A stretch of 64,000 bases of DNA from Pseudomonas fluorescens (GCF_902497745.1 NZ_CABVHJ010000009.1:62001-126000); one strand, 5' to 3'; counted from the first letter of the stretch, positions 9,103 to 19,152 are shown. Notes: generated by a model from the sequence alone, not told the origin. A program made the numbers and translations.

Positions 9103-9522
9103 TCAATTGTTGGCAGCGATCCATGGGTTGATCAGATGAACGCCGCTGAGTTGAAAGTCAGCTACGTTTCGGGTGACCAGCGTCAGCCCATGTACCAGTG
9201 CAGTAGCGGCGATCAAAGCGTCGCATTCATTGCTGCGATCAGGGACGTGCAACTGAGCGCATCGGCTGGCGACGACGGTATCAACCGAGAGGATTCTTCC
9301 GGAGAATGCTGGTTTGACGTGACGCTCGAGCCAGTGACGCAGCATCCCGCCTTGTGGCGGATCACGGCGTTCGATGCGCAGAATGCCGGTTTCCAGCTCC
9401 AGCACCGTGATAGCCGATAAATAGAGACTGGCCGGGACGACGCTGTTTGCCCAAGTCACCACCTGCTTGTCCGCCTGAGGTTTTCGCAGTTCGGAGACCA
9501 CATTGGTATCAAGTAGAAACAT
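9103..9522 (-). CDS. PIN-domain ribonuclease toxin, VapC/FitB type
   Basis: A 139-residue PIN-domain protein. The conserved acidic residues are visible: D5 in LLDTNV, E43 in LELETG, the aspartate of NECDALIAAT, and the late TRN-x3-F segment. Such toxins cleave specific RNAs when free of antitoxin. The start codon shares its A with the antitoxin stop (TAATG), the usual coupling of such pairs. It lies within the insert between ccoG and ccoP1, which is not part of the standard cco gene order. Confidence 0.9.
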   Translation of the reverse strand: MFLLDTNVVSELRKPQADKQVVTWANSVVPASLYLSAITVLELETGILRIERRDPPQGGMLRHWLERHVKPAFSGRILSVDTVVASRCAQLHVPDRSNECDALIAATALVHGLTLVTRNVADFQLSGVHLINPWIAANN

Positions 9523-9779
9523 TAGGACAGATCCACGCTACGAGGGGTGATGACGGCGCGCTCGGGTTCGAATTCGATGTCCGGCGCATTCGGCATGACC
9601 AGCAGATCAACGATGCTGGTCTGGCTACCGGTCAGTTTCTGGTACTCCTCGATACTCAGCAGTACATGAGCAGGCTTGCCACGATCGGTAATGATGACAG
9701 GACCCTGATGCGCGGCTTTTTTTGCAGCACTGGTGTCCTGGTTGAATTCGCGGCTGGAAATGGTCGTGATGGCCATCAT
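9522..9779 (-). CDS. Phd/YefM-family antitoxin
   Basis: An 85-residue protein with the Phd/YefM fold signature: TISSREFNQDTSAAKKAA, followed by GPVIITDRGKPAHVLLSIEEY. The acidic C-terminus would wrap the toxin. The start is one of two adjacent ATGs (9779, 9776); the longer frame upstream is not conserved-looking. Antitoxin first, toxin second with a one-base overlap is the standard order, and the complex normally represses its own promoter. Confidence 0.9.
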   Translation of the reverse strand: MMAITTISSREFNQDTSAAKKAAHQGPVIITDRGKPAHVLLSIEEYQKLTGSQTSIVDLLVMPNAPDIEFEPERAVITPRSVDLS

Positions 9780-9894
9780 GTTTGGCCTCCAGATATTCGG
9801 GTGTAGAAACGTTACTACCTTGGAGTTTGCACGGCAATCGAAAAGGTGGATTGCGGACGATCGGTTTATTACTGTCATAACGGCACCGGCGAAA

Positions 9895-9920
9895 GCGCCC
9901 CTGCCAAACGGCAGGGGCGC
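9895..9920 (-). terminator. perfect GC-rich hairpin, possible terminator
   Basis: The two 11-bp arms GCGCCCCTGCC and GGCAGGGGCGC are perfectly complementary around a 4-base loop. On the minus strand the hairpin is followed by a short TTTC run, and it lies about 40 bp downstream of the small minus-strand frame at 9962-10132. Confidence 0.5.
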
Positions 9921-9961
9921 AGGGTATTGGGCAAATGTTCGCTGTGTTTTGCTGCCCCGTG

Positions 9962-10132
9962 TCAGGGTAATCGCCCGCCGCCGAGACCGTCCAGACCGCC
10001 CCCGTTACCTGGATGGCTCACGGTGTCTGGCGATGTTGAGCGTGCGGGCGCAACAGGCGTTTTAACCGGCGTTGCGTGATCAGGGCGGGGCTGCAAACGT
10101 TCTGGCAGTGTGTTTTCGTCATTTTTTGACAT
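9962..10132 (-). CDS. small hypothetical protein, 56 residues
   Basis: A short frame starting MSKNDENTLPERLQP, with a plausible ribosome binding site (AAGGATGAA) before the ATG at 10132. It is Pro-rich in the middle and ends in a Gly-rich tail (GNGGGLDGLGGG). There is no membrane segment or recognised domain. A perfect hairpin follows it. It may be real given the binding site and hairpin, but I do not recognise it. Confidence 0.4.
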   Translation of the reverse strand: MSKNDENTLPERLQPRPDHATPVKTPVAPARSTSPDTVSHPGNGGGLDGLGGGRLP

Positions 10133-10247
10133 GTAGGCTTCATCCTTGAAGGTTGCCCCGATGCTGCTCATCGGGGTGGGAAAAACCTACAGGGGACTAC
10201 GGTTCAGGTCTATTGAGCAAACGTTTCAAGTCGTGAATGCCAGCATG

Positions 10248-10288
10248 AAAAAAGGCCCCGCCAATCAACATTGGCGGGGCCTTTTTTT
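10248..10288 (-). terminator. bidirectional rho-independent terminator after ccoP1
   Basis: A 12-bp perfect stem (GGCCCCGCCAAT / ATTGGCGGGGCC) has an A-run on one side and a T-run on the other. It is 17 bp past the ccoP1 stop on the minus strand and marks the end of ccoNOQP-1. Confidence 0.93.
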
Positions 10289-10304
10289 GCTTCAGACGTT
10301 GGCT

Positions 10305-11288
10305 TTACTCGGCGTTCGCTTCCGGTGCTTTTTCACCGTGGGACAGGCTGTAAACATACGCCGCCAGCAGGTGCACCTTATCGTTGCCTTGCAGTTGTTC
10401 CTGCGCAGGCATCTGGCCCTGACGGCCGTAACGAATGGTCTGCTGCAGTTGCGCGAAGCTTGAACCGTAGATGAACGCACCCGGGTGGGTCAGGTCAGGC
10501 GCGCCCATGGCGGGAGTGCCTTTGCCGGCCGGACCGTGGCAGGCCACGCAGTTGGCGGCGAACAGTTTGCCGCCGTTGGCCGGATCAGCCTTGGTGCCTT
10601 CCGGCAGTTTGCGGCCATCCAGATTGGTCACGACAAACGCTGCCACGTCGGCAACGCCTTGCTCACCAATGACTTCAGCCCAGGCCGGCATCACCGCGTG
10701 ACGACCGCCCATGATGGTGGTCTTGATGGTTTCCGGCTCGCCGCCCCAGCGCCAGTCGGCGTCGGTCAGGTTAGGGAAACCGTAAGCGCCCTTGGCGTCG
10801 GAACCGTGGCACACCGAGCAGTTGGAGGCGAACAGACGGCCACCCATTTTCAGTGCTTGCGGATCCTTGGCCACTTCTTCGATTGGCATCGCGGCGAACT
10901 TGGCGAAGATCGGACCGAACCTGGCGTCCGAACGGGCCATTTCCTTTTCCCACTCGTGCACGCCGGTCCAGCCGGTCTGGCCGTTGGCGAATGCGGTCTG
11001 CTTGTCGTTATCGAGGTAGTTGTAGCCCGGCAGCAGGCCTTTCCAGTTGCCCAGGCCCGGGTACAGCACCAGGTAACCCAGGGCAAAAATGATGGTGCCG
11101 ACGAACAGCATGAACCACCATTTTGGCAGTGGGTTGTCGTACTCCTCGATCCCGTCGAAGGAGTGCCCGACCGTCTCGTCCGTCTGTTCGCTGCGCTGGC
11201 CCTTGCGGGTCGACAGCAACAGCCAGGTCAGGGCGAAGATCGTACCGAGACTGAGGACTGTGACGTACAGACTCCAGAATGTAGTCAT
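10305..11288 (-). CDS. ccoP1: cbb3-type cytochrome c oxidase subunit III (CcoP), set 1
   Basis: A membrane-anchored di-haem cytochrome c of 327 residues. It has an N-terminal helix, a second helix in the [22 protein letters not shown] segment, then two haem c sites, CSVCH and CVACH. It passes electrons from soluble cytochromes to CcoO/CcoN in the periplasm. Compared with the second copy at 14.0-15.0 kb it has about 14 extra residues after LLPGYN. The start ATG overlaps the ccoQ1 end. By position, next to ccoG, it corresponds to the cco1 set of P. aeruginosa. Confidence 0.95.
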   Translation of the reverse strand: MTTFWSLYVTVLSLGTIFALTWLLLSTRKGQRSEQTDETVGHSFDGIEEYDNPLPKWWFMLFVGTIIFALGYLVLYPGLGNWKGLLPGYNYLDNDKQTAFANGQTGWTGVHEWEKEMARSDARFGPIFAKFAAMPIEEVAKDPQALKMGGRLFASNCSVCHGSDAKGAYGFPNLTDADWRWGGEPETIKTTIMGGRHAVMPAWAEVIGEQGVADVAAFVVTNLDGRKLPEGTKADPANGGKLFAANCVACHGPAGKGTPAMGAPDLTHPGAFIYGSSFAQLQQTIRYGRQGQMPAQEQLQGNDKVHLLAAYVYSLSHGEKAPEANAE

Positions 11289-11470
11289 TCTTTGTTACTC
11301 CTAGAAGCTTGCTCGACGTGCTTGATGGCTTCGGGATCATCCGCAAAAGGCAACAAGGTCGCGTCTTCAAACTCCGACTTGCGCTTGGGGCTGAACACCC
11401 ACAGCGCCAGACCGATGAAGGCCACCATCACGACAACGGTGCCCAGGCCACGAATCATCCCGATATCCAT
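11285..11470 (-). CDS. ccoQ1: cbb3 oxidase subunit CcoQ, set 1
   Basis: A 61-residue single-helix protein: [27 protein letters not shown] with the charged half ([15 protein letters not shown]) in the cytoplasm. CcoQ stabilises the core complex. It starts 5 bp after ccoO1 and overlaps ccoP1 by four bases. Confidence 0.93.
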   Translation of the reverse strand: MDIGMIRGLGTVVVMVAFIGLALWVFSPKRKSEFEDATLLPFADDPEAIKHVEQASRSNKE

Positions 11471-11475
11471 CTAAT

Positions 11476-12084
11476 TCACCGTTTGCTTTTGATGATGGTG
11501 CCCAGGCCTTGCAGATAGGCCACCAGCGCGTCCATTTCGGTTTTGCCCTTCACGGCATCCTGTGCACCGGCGATGTCTTCGTCGGTGTAAGGGACGCCGA
11601 GGGTGCGCAAAACCTCCATTTTCTTGGCGGTTTCCTTGCCGTCGAGCTTGTTTTCCACGAGGAACGGGTAAGCCGGCATTTTCGACTCAGGCACCACGTT
11701 GCGCGGGTTGTACAAGTGCGCACGTTGCCAGTCATCGGAGTAACGACCGCCGACACGGGCCAGATCCGGCCCGGTACGCTTGGAACCCCACAGGAACGGG
11801 TGATCCCAGACGCTTTCACCGGCGACGGAGTAGTGGCCATAGCGTTCGGTTTCGGCGCGGAACGGACGGATCATCTGCGAGTGGCAGCCGACACAGCCGT
11901 TGGCGATGTAGACGTCGCGGCCTTCCAGTTCCAGCGCCGAACGCGGCTTCATGCCTTCGACCGGCTTGTTGGTGACGTCCTGGAAAAACAGCGGAACGAT
12001 TTGGGTCAGGCCGCCAACGCTGACGGCGATAACCATGAAGAAGGCCAGCAGGCCAATATTCTTCTCGACAGCTTCATGCTTCAT
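11476..12084 (-). CDS. ccoO1: cbb3 oxidase mono-haem subunit CcoO, set 1
   Basis: A 202-residue membrane-anchored cytochrome c. One N-terminal helix ([23 protein letters not shown]) is followed by the haem site CVGCH in the segment [17 protein letters not shown], with the Met ligand region near [11 protein letters not shown]. It takes electrons from CcoP to the catalytic subunit. Its start overlaps the end of ccoN1 by one base. Confidence 0.95.
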   Translation of the reverse strand: MKHEAVEKNIGLLAFFMVIAVSVGGLTQIVPLFFQDVTNKPVEGMKPRSALELEGRDVYIANGCVGCHSQMIRPFRAETERYGHYSVAGESVWDHPFLWGSKRTGPDLARVGGRYSDDWQRAHLYNPRNVVPESKMPAYPFLVENKLDGKETAKKMEVLRTLGVPYTDEDIAGAQDAVKGKTEMDALVAYLQGLGTIIKSKR

Positions 12085-13526
12085 CAGTGAGCTCCAACGA
12101 CAGCGATCTGGGCAGCGGCTTCGGCTTCAACCGGGTTCGAGGCGCGCACCGTGCGCCAGACGTTGTAAGCCATCAGGAACATGCCGCTGGCGAAGAATGC
12201 ACCGCCCAGCGCACGGACGATGTAGCCCGGGTGGCTGGCTTGCAGCGCTTCAACGAACGAGTAGGTGAGGGTGCCGTCGTCGTTGATGGCTCGCCACATC
12301 AGGCCCTGAGTGATGCCGTTGACCCACATCGACGCGATGTACAGCACGGTGCCGATGGTCGCGAGCCAGAAGTGTGCGTTGATCAGGCCGACACTGTGCA
12401 TCTGCGCACGGCCAAACAGGCGCGGGATCATGTGATAGATCGCGCCGATCGAGATCATCGCCACCCAACCGAGAGCCCCGGCGTGTACGTGGCCGATGGT
12501 CCAGTCGGTGTAGTGCGAGAGCGAGTTGACGGTCTTGATCGCCATCATCGGACCTTCGAAGGTCGACATGCCGTAGAACGCCAGGGAGACCACGAGGAAG
12601 CGCAGGATCGGATCGGTGCGCAGCTTATGCCAGGCGCCGGACAGGGTCATCATGCCGTTGATCATGCCGCCCCAGCTTGGCGCCAGGAGAATGATCGACA
12701 TTGCCATGCCCAGCGATTGTGCCCAGTCCGGCAGTGCGGTGTAGTGCAAGTGGTGCGGGCCGGCCCAGATGTATAGGGTGATCAGGGCCCAGAAGTGCAC
12801 GATCGACAAGCGATAGGAGTAAATCGGACGCTCGGCCTGTTTCGGCACAAAGTAGTACATCATCCCGAGGAAACCGGTGGTCAGGAAGAAGCCGACCGCG
12901 TTGTGGCCGTACCACCACTGAATCATCGCATCGGTCGCGCCCGAATAGGCGGAGTACGACTTGAACAGGTTCACCGGCAGCGACATGTGGTTGACGATGT
13001 GCAGCATCGCCGTGACGACGATGAACGCGCCGTAGAACCAGTTACCCACGTAGATATGCTTGGTTTTGCGCTTGGTGATGGTGCCGAAGAACACCAGACC
13101 GTAGGTGACCCAGACAATGGCCAGCAAAATGGCGATCGGCCATTCCAGTTCCGCGTATTCCTTGGTGGTGGTGTAACCCAGCGGCAAGGTGATGATTGCG
13201 CCGACGATCACCGCTTGCCAGCCCCAGAAGGTGAAGGCGGCGAGGCTGTCGGAGATCAGTCGCGTCTGGCAGGTTCGCTGCACGACATAATAGGAAGTGG
13301 CAAATAGTGCACAACCACCGAAGGCGAAAATCACCAGGTTTGTGTGCAACGGGCGCAGGCGTCCAAAGCTCGTCCACGGCAGACCGAAGTTCAATTCCGG
13401 CCAGACCAGTTGCGAGGCGATGAAGACACCGAGCCCCATGCCAAGGATCCCCCAGACCACCGTCATGATGGCGAACTGGCGGACTACCTTATAGTTATAA
13501 GCAGTCGGACTGATTGCTGTGCTCAT
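12084..13526 (-). CDS. ccoN1: cbb3 oxidase catalytic subunit CcoN, set 1
   Basis: The 480-residue haem-copper oxidase subunit I of the C family has about 12 membrane helices. Ligand-bearing segments are visible: [17 protein letters not shown] (low-spin haem side), [13 protein letters not shown], and [15 protein letters not shown] with the copper histidines. It reduces oxygen to water and pumps protons. It is the first gene of a four-gene operon, and its sequence is nearly identical to ccoN2 over most of its length. A weak ANR-like site lies about 90 bp upstream. Confidence 0.95.
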   Translation of the reverse strand: MSTAISPTAYNYKVVRQFAIMTVVWGILGMGLGVFIASQLVWPELNFGLPWTSFGRLRPLHTNLVIFAFGGCALFATSYYVVQRTCQTRLISDSLAAFTFWGWQAVIVGAIITLPLGYTTTKEYAELEWPIAILLAIVWVTYGLVFFGTITKRKTKHIYVGNWFYGAFIVVTAMLHIVNHMSLPVNLFKSYSAYSGATDAMIQWWYGHNAVGFFLTTGFLGMMYYFVPKQAERPIYSYRLSIVHFWALITLYIWAGPHHLHYTALPDWAQSLGMAMSIILLAPSWGGMINGMMTLSGAWHKLRTDPILRFLVVSLAFYGMSTFEGPMMAIKTVNSLSHYTDWTIGHVHAGALGWVAMISIGAIYHMIPRLFGRAQMHSVGLINAHFWLATIGTVLYIASMWVNGITQGLMWRAINDDGTLTYSFVEALQASHPGYIVRALGGAFFASGMFLMAYNVWRTVRASNPVEAEAAAQIAVVGAH

Positions 13527-14008
13527 TCTAAGGTTCCACGGTTTGGGTGTTTTATTAGGATTAAAATCGGCCGCAAGTATGCAGAGAGCAGGGGGTCATT
13601 GCAACGCGCCATGACCTGGGTCAATGCTTTCCAACGCTGATTCTGCGGCCTTTCCATGCGCCGCGTAAGGACAAAATCGGCCTCGGACAAAATGTCGCAG
13701 CGGACGAAAAAAGCGAGGGGTTCAGGTCGCTTGTAACGGGGTGTGTTCAAACGCTCGGTTCGGGTGACGGACGGTAAATCGCACGACAGCCGGTATCTAC
13801 CGGCGTTTGCGGCCACATCAGTCAGCCGGTTCGCAGAACACAGCAGTCAGCGTTGACCTGGAACCGGCACAAGCCAGTCCGCATCGAGCAAGCGTAGACC
13901 CGAATCAGAGGAACCGAAAGGAGAGGGTGTGAAGGGGTGCGACAATGCGTCGCAAAGGGGCTGGATGCTGCCGCACCGAGAATGGTGCGGCAGGGGTGTA
14001 CGCAATGA
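13527..14008. other. intergenic region between the two cbb3 operons
   Basis: These 480 bp hold the promoter region of ccoN1 (minus) and the downstream end of ccoP2. A perfect 10-bp hairpin (CTGCCGCACC / GGTGCGGCAG, 13968-13993) follows ccoP2, without a T-run. A 98-codon minus frame reaching into this gap shows no recognisable protein. I see no gene here. Confidence 0.6.
13611..13624 (-). promoter_or_regulatory. possible weak ANR site upstream of ccoN1
   Basis: On the minus strand it reads TTGAC-CCAG-GTCAT, two mismatches from the ANR consensus, 85-98 bp before the ccoN1 start. In Pseudomonas the first cco operon is usually less ANR-dependent than the second, which would fit a poor site. Confidence 0.35.
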
Positions 14009-14962
14009 TTACTTCTTGCTGTCTTCAGTAATCAGTTTTTCTGTATTCAATCCGTGCGATAGGCTGTACACATAAGCGGCCAGCAATTGCACTTTATCGT
14101 TACCCAGCAGCTCGTTTTGCGCCGGCATATGACCCTGGCGACCATGGCGAATGGTCTGTTCCAGTTGCGTCAGGCTGGTGCCGTAGATAAACCCGGCCGG
14201 GTGCGTCAGATTCGGCGCGCCCATGGCTTCAGTGCCTTGGCCGGTTGCCCCATGACAGGCAACGCAAGTGGTGCTGAACGCTTGCTGTCCCGCTTGCAGG
14301 TCAGCCTTGTTGTCGGCAGGTAGTGGCAGACCGGCCAGCTCGTGACGCACATAAGCGGCCACGTTTTTCACTCCGGCCTCGCCGAGCACTTCGCCCCAGG
14401 CCGGCATCGCCGCCATCCGGCCACCCATGATGGTGGTCTTGATAGTGTCGGCGTCGCCGCCCCAGCGCCAGTCGCTGTCGGCAAGGTTAGGGAAGCCGAA
14501 CGCACCTTTGGCGTCGGAGCCGTGGCACACCGAGCAGTTGGAGGCGAACAGACGGCCACCCATTTTCAGCGCCTGAGGGTCCTTCGCCACTTCTTCCACC
14601 GGCATGGCGGCGAACTTGGCGAAGATCGGGCCGAATTTGGCATCGGCTTTGTTCATCTCCTTTTCCCACTCGTGCACGCCGGTCCAGCCATCCTCGTAAC
14701 CCGGCAGGATGCCTTTCCAGTTGCCCAGGCCAGGATAGAGGATCAGATAGCCCACGGAAAACACCAGCGTGCCGGCGAACAGCATGAACCACCACTGCGG
14801 CAGCGGGTTGTCGTACTCCTCGATGCCGTCGAAGCTGTGGCCCATGGTCTGGTCGACGCTGCCCTTGGTTTCGCCCCGGCGGGTGCCGATCAGCAGCCAC
14901 GTCAGGCCGATCAGGCTGCCGATGGTCAGTACGCAGATCCACGTACTCCAGAAGGTGGTCAT
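14009..14962 (-). CDS. ccoP2: cbb3 oxidase subunit III (CcoP), set 2
   Basis: A di-haem cytochrome c of 317 residues with the same plan as the first copy: two N-terminal helices, then CSVCH and CVACH. It is shorter in the loop after ILPGY, and its tail differs ([12 protein letters not shown]). It overlaps ccoQ2 by four bases (ATGA). It ends the second ccoNOQP operon, which by position corresponds to the oxygen-regulated cco2 set of P. aeruginosa. Confidence 0.95.
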   Translation of the reverse strand: MTTFWSTWICVLTIGSLIGLTWLLIGTRRGETKGSVDQTMGHSFDGIEEYDNPLPQWWFMLFAGTLVFSVGYLILYPGLGNWKGILPGYEDGWTGVHEWEKEMNKADAKFGPIFAKFAAMPVEEVAKDPQALKMGGRLFASNCSVCHGSDAKGAFGFPNLADSDWRWGGDADTIKTTIMGGRMAAMPAWGEVLGEAGVKNVAAYVRHELAGLPLPADNKADLQAGQQAFSTTCVACHGATGQGTEAMGAPNLTHPAGFIYGTSLTQLEQTIRHGRQGHMPAQNELLGNDKVQLLAAYVYSLSHGLNTEKLITEDSKK

Positions 14963-15156
14963 GGCCGGGTACTCCTTGTCTCATTTGCTTGGGTTATTTC
15001 GGCTTGCGGCTCGTCGGCGAACGGCAGCAGACGTGCTTCGGCGAATTCCGGAGTGCGCTTGCGGTTGAACACCCACAAGGTCAAACCGACGAAGGCGACG
15101 AACACCACGACCGTGCCGAGGCCACGAATCAGGCCTGCACTCATTTCAATGATCAT
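14959..15156 (-). CDS. ccoQ2: cbb3 oxidase subunit CcoQ, set 2
   Basis: A 65-residue single-span protein ([22 protein letters not shown]) with a charged cytoplasmic tail like that of CcoQ1. The start was taken at the ATG at 15156, 5 bp after the ccoO2 stop; an in-frame ATG at 15144 is also possible. The upstream extension of the frame overlaps ccoO2 and is not real. Confidence 0.9.
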   Translation of the reverse strand: MIIEMSAGLIRGLGTVVVFVAFVGLTLWVFNRKRTPEFAEARLLPFADEPQAEITQANETRSTRP

Positions 15157-15161
15157 CGTGC

Positions 15162-15770
15162 TCACCTCTTGCTCTTGATCGCAGTGCCGAGCACTTGCAG
15201 GTAGGAGACTAGGGCGTCCATTTCGGTCTTGCCCTTGAGGCTGGCCACCGCGCCGCTGATGTCGTCGTCGGTGTACGGCACGCCGAGGGTGCGCATGGTC
15301 TTGAGCTTGGTTTCGGTGTGGCTGCTGTCGACCGCCTGCGTGACCAACCACGGGTAGGCCGGCATTTTCGATTCCGGTACGACGTTGCGCGGGTTGTACA
15401 AGTGCGCGCGGTGCCAGTCATCCGAGTAGCGCGCGCCGACCCGGGCCAGATCCGGCCCGGTACGTTTCGAACCCCACAGGAACGGGTGATCCCACACGCT
15501 TTCACCGGCGACCGAGTAATGCCCGTAGCGCTCGGTTTCGGCGCGGAACGGCCGGATCATCTGCGAGTGGCAACCGACGCAGCCTTCGCGGATATAAATG
15601 TCGCGGCCTTCCAGTTGCAGCGCGGTGTAGGGCTTCATGCCTTCCACCGGTTTATTGGTGACGTCCTGGAAGAACAGCGGGACGATCTGGGTCAGGCCTC
15701 CGATGCTCACGGCAAAGACCATGAGCAACATCAGCAGGCCGACGTTCTTTTCAATTGTTTCGTGTTTCAT
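15162..15770 (-). CDS. ccoO2: cbb3 oxidase mono-haem subunit CcoO, set 2
   Basis: A 202-residue membrane-anchored cytochrome c with haem site CVGCH, almost identical to CcoO1 around the haem and in the segment [19 protein letters not shown]. Differences cluster in the region after PAYPWLV. It lies 10 bp downstream of ccoN2. Confidence 0.95.
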   Translation of the reverse strand: MKHETIEKNVGLLMLLMVFAVSIGGLTQIVPLFFQDVTNKPVEGMKPYTALQLEGRDIYIREGCVGCHSQMIRPFRAETERYGHYSVAGESVWDHPFLWGSKRTGPDLARVGARYSDDWHRAHLYNPRNVVPESKMPAYPWLVTQAVDSSHTETKLKTMRTLGVPYTDDDISGAVASLKGKTEMDALVSYLQVLGTAIKSKR

Positions 15771-15780
15771 GGCGGACTCC

Positions 15781-17205
15781 TCAGGCCATCTGCGCGGCAG
15801 CGACGACGTCAGCAGGCTGCGAGGCCCGCACGGTGCGCCAGGTGTTGTAAGCCATCAGGAACATGCCGCTGAGGAAGATCGCCCCACCAATCAGCCGCAC
15901 GACGAAGCCTGGGTGGCTGGCCACCAGGGTTTCGACGAAGGAGTAGGTCAGCGTGCCGTCCTCGTTCACCGCGCGCCACATCAGGCCTTGGGCGATGCCG
16001 TTGACCCACATCGAAGCGATGTAGAGCACGGTGCCGATGGTCGCGAGCCAGAAGTGCGCGTTGATCAAACCGACGCTGTGCATCTGCGCCTTGCCGAAGA
16101 TTTTCGGGATCATGTGGTACAGCGCGCCGATCGAGATCATCGCTACCCAACCGAGGGCGCCGGCGTGTACGTGGCCGATGGTCCAGTCGGTGTAGTGGGA
16201 GAGGGCGTTGACGGTTTTGATCGCCATCATCGGACCTTCGAAGGTCGACATGCCGTAGAACGCCAGCGAGACCACAAGGAAGCGCAGGATCGGGTCGCTG
16301 CGCAACTTATGCCAGGCGCCCGAGAGGGTCATCATGCCGTTGATCATGCCGCCCCAGCTCGGCGCCAGCAGAATCAGCGACATCACCATGCCCAGCGACT
16401 GTGCCCAGTCCGGCAGCGCGGTGTAGTGCAAGTGGTGCGGGCCGGCCCAGATGTACAGGGTGATCAAAGCCCAGAAGTGCACGATCGACAGGCGATACGA
16501 GTACACCGGGCGCTCGGCCTGTTTCGGCACGAAGTAGTACATCATCCCGAGGAAACCGGCGGTGAGGAAAAAGCCTACGGCGTTGTGGCCGTACCACCAC
16601 TGCACCATCGCGTCGGTTGCACCGGCGTACACCGAGTACGACTTGGTGAAACTCACCGGCAACTCAAGGTTGTTGACGATGTGCAGAATCGCCACGGTGA
16701 TGATGAACGCGCCGAAGAACCAGTTGCCCACATAAATGTGTTTGGTTTTGCGCTGCATGATCGTGCCGAAGAACACGATGGCGTAGGCGACCCAGACGAT
16801 GGTGATCAGGATATCGATTGGCCATTCCAGCTCGGCGTATTCCTTGGAACTGGTGTAACCCAGTGGCAGGCTGATCGCCGCCAACAGGATCACCAGTTGC
16901 CAGCCCCAAAAACAGAACGCGGCGATTTTTGGTGCAAACAACTGGGTCTGGCAGGTGCGTTGCACCGAGTAGAACGAACTGGCGAACAGCGCACAGCCAC
17001 CGAACGCGAAGATCACCGCGTTGGTGTGCAGCGGGCGCAGACGGCCGAAACTGGTCCAGGGCAAATTGAAGTTGAGTTCGGGCCAGACCAATTGGGCCGC
17101 GAGAAAAACCCCGAGCCCCATGCCGACGATGCCCCACACCACCGTCATAATGGCGAATTGGCGGACCACCTTGTAGTTGTAGGCGGTACTGATAGAAGTG
17201 TTCAT
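15781..17205 (-). CDS. ccoN2: cbb3 oxidase catalytic subunit CcoN, set 2
   Basis: A haem-copper oxidase subunit I of 474 residues with the same ligand segments as CcoN1 ([28 protein letters not shown]). The start was set at the ATG at 17205 ([12 protein letters not shown]), because the frame upstream to 17250 is not conserved in CcoN1. It heads the second operon. A near-perfect ANR site lies about 120-135 bp upstream, inside the divergent hydrolase gene. Confidence 0.95.
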   Translation of the reverse strand: MNTSISTAYNYKVVRQFAIMTVVWGIVGMGLGVFLAAQLVWPELNFNLPWTSFGRLRPLHTNAVIFAFGGCALFASSFYSVQRTCQTQLFAPKIAAFCFWGWQLVILLAAISLPLGYTSSKEYAELEWPIDILITIVWVAYAIVFFGTIMQRKTKHIYVGNWFFGAFIITVAILHIVNNLELPVSFTKSYSVYAGATDAMVQWWYGHNAVGFFLTAGFLGMMYYFVPKQAERPVYSYRLSIVHFWALITLYIWAGPHHLHYTALPDWAQSLGMVMSLILLAPSWGGMINGMMTLSGAWHKLRSDPILRFLVVSLAFYGMSTFEGPMMAIKTVNALSHYTDWTIGHVHAGALGWVAMISIGALYHMIPKIFGKAQMHSVGLINAHFWLATIGTVLYIASMWVNGIAQGLMWRAVNEDGTLTYSFVETLVASHPGFVVRLIGGAIFLSGMFLMAYNTWRTVRASQPADVVAAAQMA

Positions 17206-17300
17206 GGTTCCCCATCCACGGTTCAGCCGAAGTGAGCGCGCGCAAGACACGCGGCGAATCCTTCGTCTGGAGTTATAGGCAGACTAAAAGCGAGGCAAGC

Positions 17301-17981
17301 ATGGACAAACAGCACAAGGCCAGTATTGACGGGGATCAATGGGCGCAGTGCGTGCGTGATCGTGGGTGGTTTTGGGATGCCGCCTCGGGTGAGGTTTCGG
17401 CGACGTTGATCCTGGCCCATGGTGCCGGGGCGCCGATGGACAGTGACTGGATGAACGATATGGCTGCGCGCCTTGCCGGGCTTGGGGTGAATGTGTTGCG
17501 GTTTGAGTTTCCTTATATGGCGCAGCGGCGGGTGGATGGGGTGAAGCGGCCGCCGAATCCTGCTGCGAAATTGCAGGAATGTTGGCGTGAGGTTTATGCC
17601 GAGGTGCGGCGTCATGTCACTGGGGTTTTGGCCATTGGGGGCAAGTCCATGGGCGGGCGGATGGCTAGTCTTTTGGCTGACGAATTGGGTGCCGATGCGT
17701 TGGTGTGTTTGGGCTATCCGTTTTATGCAGTGGGTAAACCGGAGAAACCTCGGGTTGAGCATTTGGCTGGTTTGAAGACGCGGACGTTGATTGTGCAAGG
17801 CGAGCGGGATGCGCTGGGTAATCGTGAGGCTGTCGAGGCTTACACCTTGTCACCGAGTATTGAGGTGGCGTGGTTAGCTGCCGGCGATCATGATCTCAAG
17901 CCATTAAAGGTTTCCGGGTTTACCCATGAACAGCATTTGGCCAGCGCTGCGCAGAAAGTAGCCGAGTTTCTCAGCAGCTGA
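17301..17981 (+). CDS. alpha/beta-fold hydrolase, Tex30/KANSL3-like
   Basis: A protein of 226 residues. It has ATLILAHGAGAPMDSDWM (oxyanion strand), the nucleophile elbow GGKSMGGRMAS, an acid in VQGERDALG and the histidine in AAGDHDLKP, which give a complete Ser-Asp-His triad. The substrate is unknown. The ATG at 17301 was chosen because GAGG lies upstream; the longer frame from 17232 overlaps the ccoN2 promoter. It is divergent from ccoN2, and its first codons hold the putative ANR site. Confidence 0.8.
   Translation: MDKQHKASIDGDQWAQCVRDRGWFWDAASGEVSATLILAHGAGAPMDSDWMNDMAARLAGLGVNVLRFEFPYMAQRRVDGVKRPPNPAAKLQECWREVYAEVRRHVTGVLAIGGKSMGGRMASLLADELGADALVCLGYPFYAVGKPEKPRVEHLAGLKTRTLIVQGERDALGNREAVEAYTLSPSIEVAWLAAGDHDLKPLKVSGFTHEQHLASAAQKVAEFLSS
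17326..17339 (-). promoter_or_regulatory. ANR-type site for ccoNOQP-2, inside the divergent hydrolase gene
   Basis: TTGAC-GGGG-ATCAA matches TTGAT-N4-ATCAA at nine of ten positions. It lies 121-134 bp upstream of the ccoN2 start. Known ANR control of the second cco operon in Pseudomonas supports the assignment. Confidence 0.65.
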
Positions 17982-18800
17982 CCGGGCTGGTCTGAGATTT
18001 TGAACTGCATGAAGATCTGCTCCCTTCCCCCTCGCCCCCATGGGGGAGAGGGTTGGGGTTGAGGGGGATGGATTTCAGCTACGACATATTTTTTTGGGTA
18101 CATATCCGTCGCTGCGGTAACGGCCACTCAGGGTTCCGCCCTTACGGCGGGTCACTTTTTCCAGGCGCCGAAAAAGTAACCAAAAAGGCTTGCTCCTACG
18201 TGCGGCCCGCTCGCTGGGGCTCGGGGTTCCTTCGCTGCGGAATCGATCCGGGCGCAGCGCCTACGGTTTGCTTCGCTGCACCTACTCCCGCTGTGTTCGA
18301 CTGCGTCGAACGGTCGCTGCGCTCCCACCCCCGGATCAATCCCTCCACTCAGCCTTCCGACGTCGCCCTCGAATCAAGATCAAAAGCAGGCGAGCTGACA
18401 CTCGGCCTATTGAGTGGTGAAAAGCACGGTGTTTCAGCTTTTGATTTGTGTTGGATTTGCCCCTCATCGGAACGCCGCCCGCCCAGCCCTCTCCCGAGGG
18501 AGAGGGAGCCGATTTGTGGGCTTTTCAGAATTTGCGTTCAACGCGGTATCGCACGTCGGCGTACCTCATCCAAACACCTCGATCAGTCCCCTCTCCCTCT
18601 GGGAGAGGGCTAGGGTGAGGGGCTTTTGATCTGTTTCAGAATCTAAGTTCGACTTGGTATTGCACGTCGGCGTAGCTCTCCCAAACACCTCGGTTCAGTC
18701 CCCTCTCCCTCTGGGAGAGGGTTAGGGTGAGGGGCTATTTCGCTGACACGATAAAAAACTGGAAGCGCTCACTGCCCAGCATTTCCTGCGCGTAAACATG
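17982..18800. repeat. repeat-rich stretch without genes
   Basis: Four copies of the CCCTCTCCC...GGGAGAGGG / GGGTGAGGGGC element lie at about 18020-18066, 18483-18515, 18583-18629 and 18697-18739; the last two are near-identical direct copies. Between them (18110-18400) is a GC-rich stretch with GGCGGGTCACTTTT...GAAAAAGTAACC, an arrangement common in Pseudomonas intergenic DNA. Open frames here (for example 18053-18613) look like readings of repeats and not like protein. Confidence 0.7.
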
Positions 18801-18849
18801 ATTCCGTGAGCGCGTTTAAAGTACACGAACCGTTACGCCATAACGGCTA

Positions 18850-19125
18850 CAACACCTTGCGCCGTTACCTACGCGTACGCCAGAATCCGCCGGCTTACAC
18901 GACCATGGCTCGGGCTATATCGTTTCCCTGCCACTGCCCATCAGTGGTCGGGTTTAGTAGCCCGTATGGTTTTAGTAAGTGCATAGGTCCCATTAAGTCA
19001 GGCGTATTTGCCTGCACTCAATGGTGGCTGTGCTCAGGGCGCTTTCGAGCGCGCCGGTCTTGCTAATTCCTCCGGTCTACTAACCTGCGCACAGCCGCCA
19101 CCCTTCTTTTAGTAGAGAACGGTCG
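18850..19125 (+). ncRNA. structured leader / antisense-like RNA, copy 1
   Basis: This segment recurs at 19820-20092 with paired substitutions that keep base pairing. It starts with a shared 49-bp block, then a hairpin CCACTG/CAGTGG, then element A (GGTTTAGTAGCCCG, 18951-18964), a long stem opened by GGTGGCTGTGC (19023-19033) and closed by GCACAGCCGCCACC (19089-19102) around a GGCGCT-TTCG-AGCGC hairpin, with B (GGTCTACTAACC) in the 3' half. A' (TTTTAGTAG, about 19107) is 45 bp before the DUF6124 ATG. B can pair with either A or A', a switch-like layout reminiscent of phage C4 antisense RNA. Both the RNA nature and the C4 comparison are inference. Confidence 0.5.
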
Positions 19126-19152
19126 CGGCCCTTGTTCAGGAATTAGATATTT

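Noticed and set aside
18053..18613. 186-codon frame in the repeat desert
   Set aside because: It reads through REP-like hairpins and a common Pseudomonas intergenic sequence; no domain or ribosome binding site.
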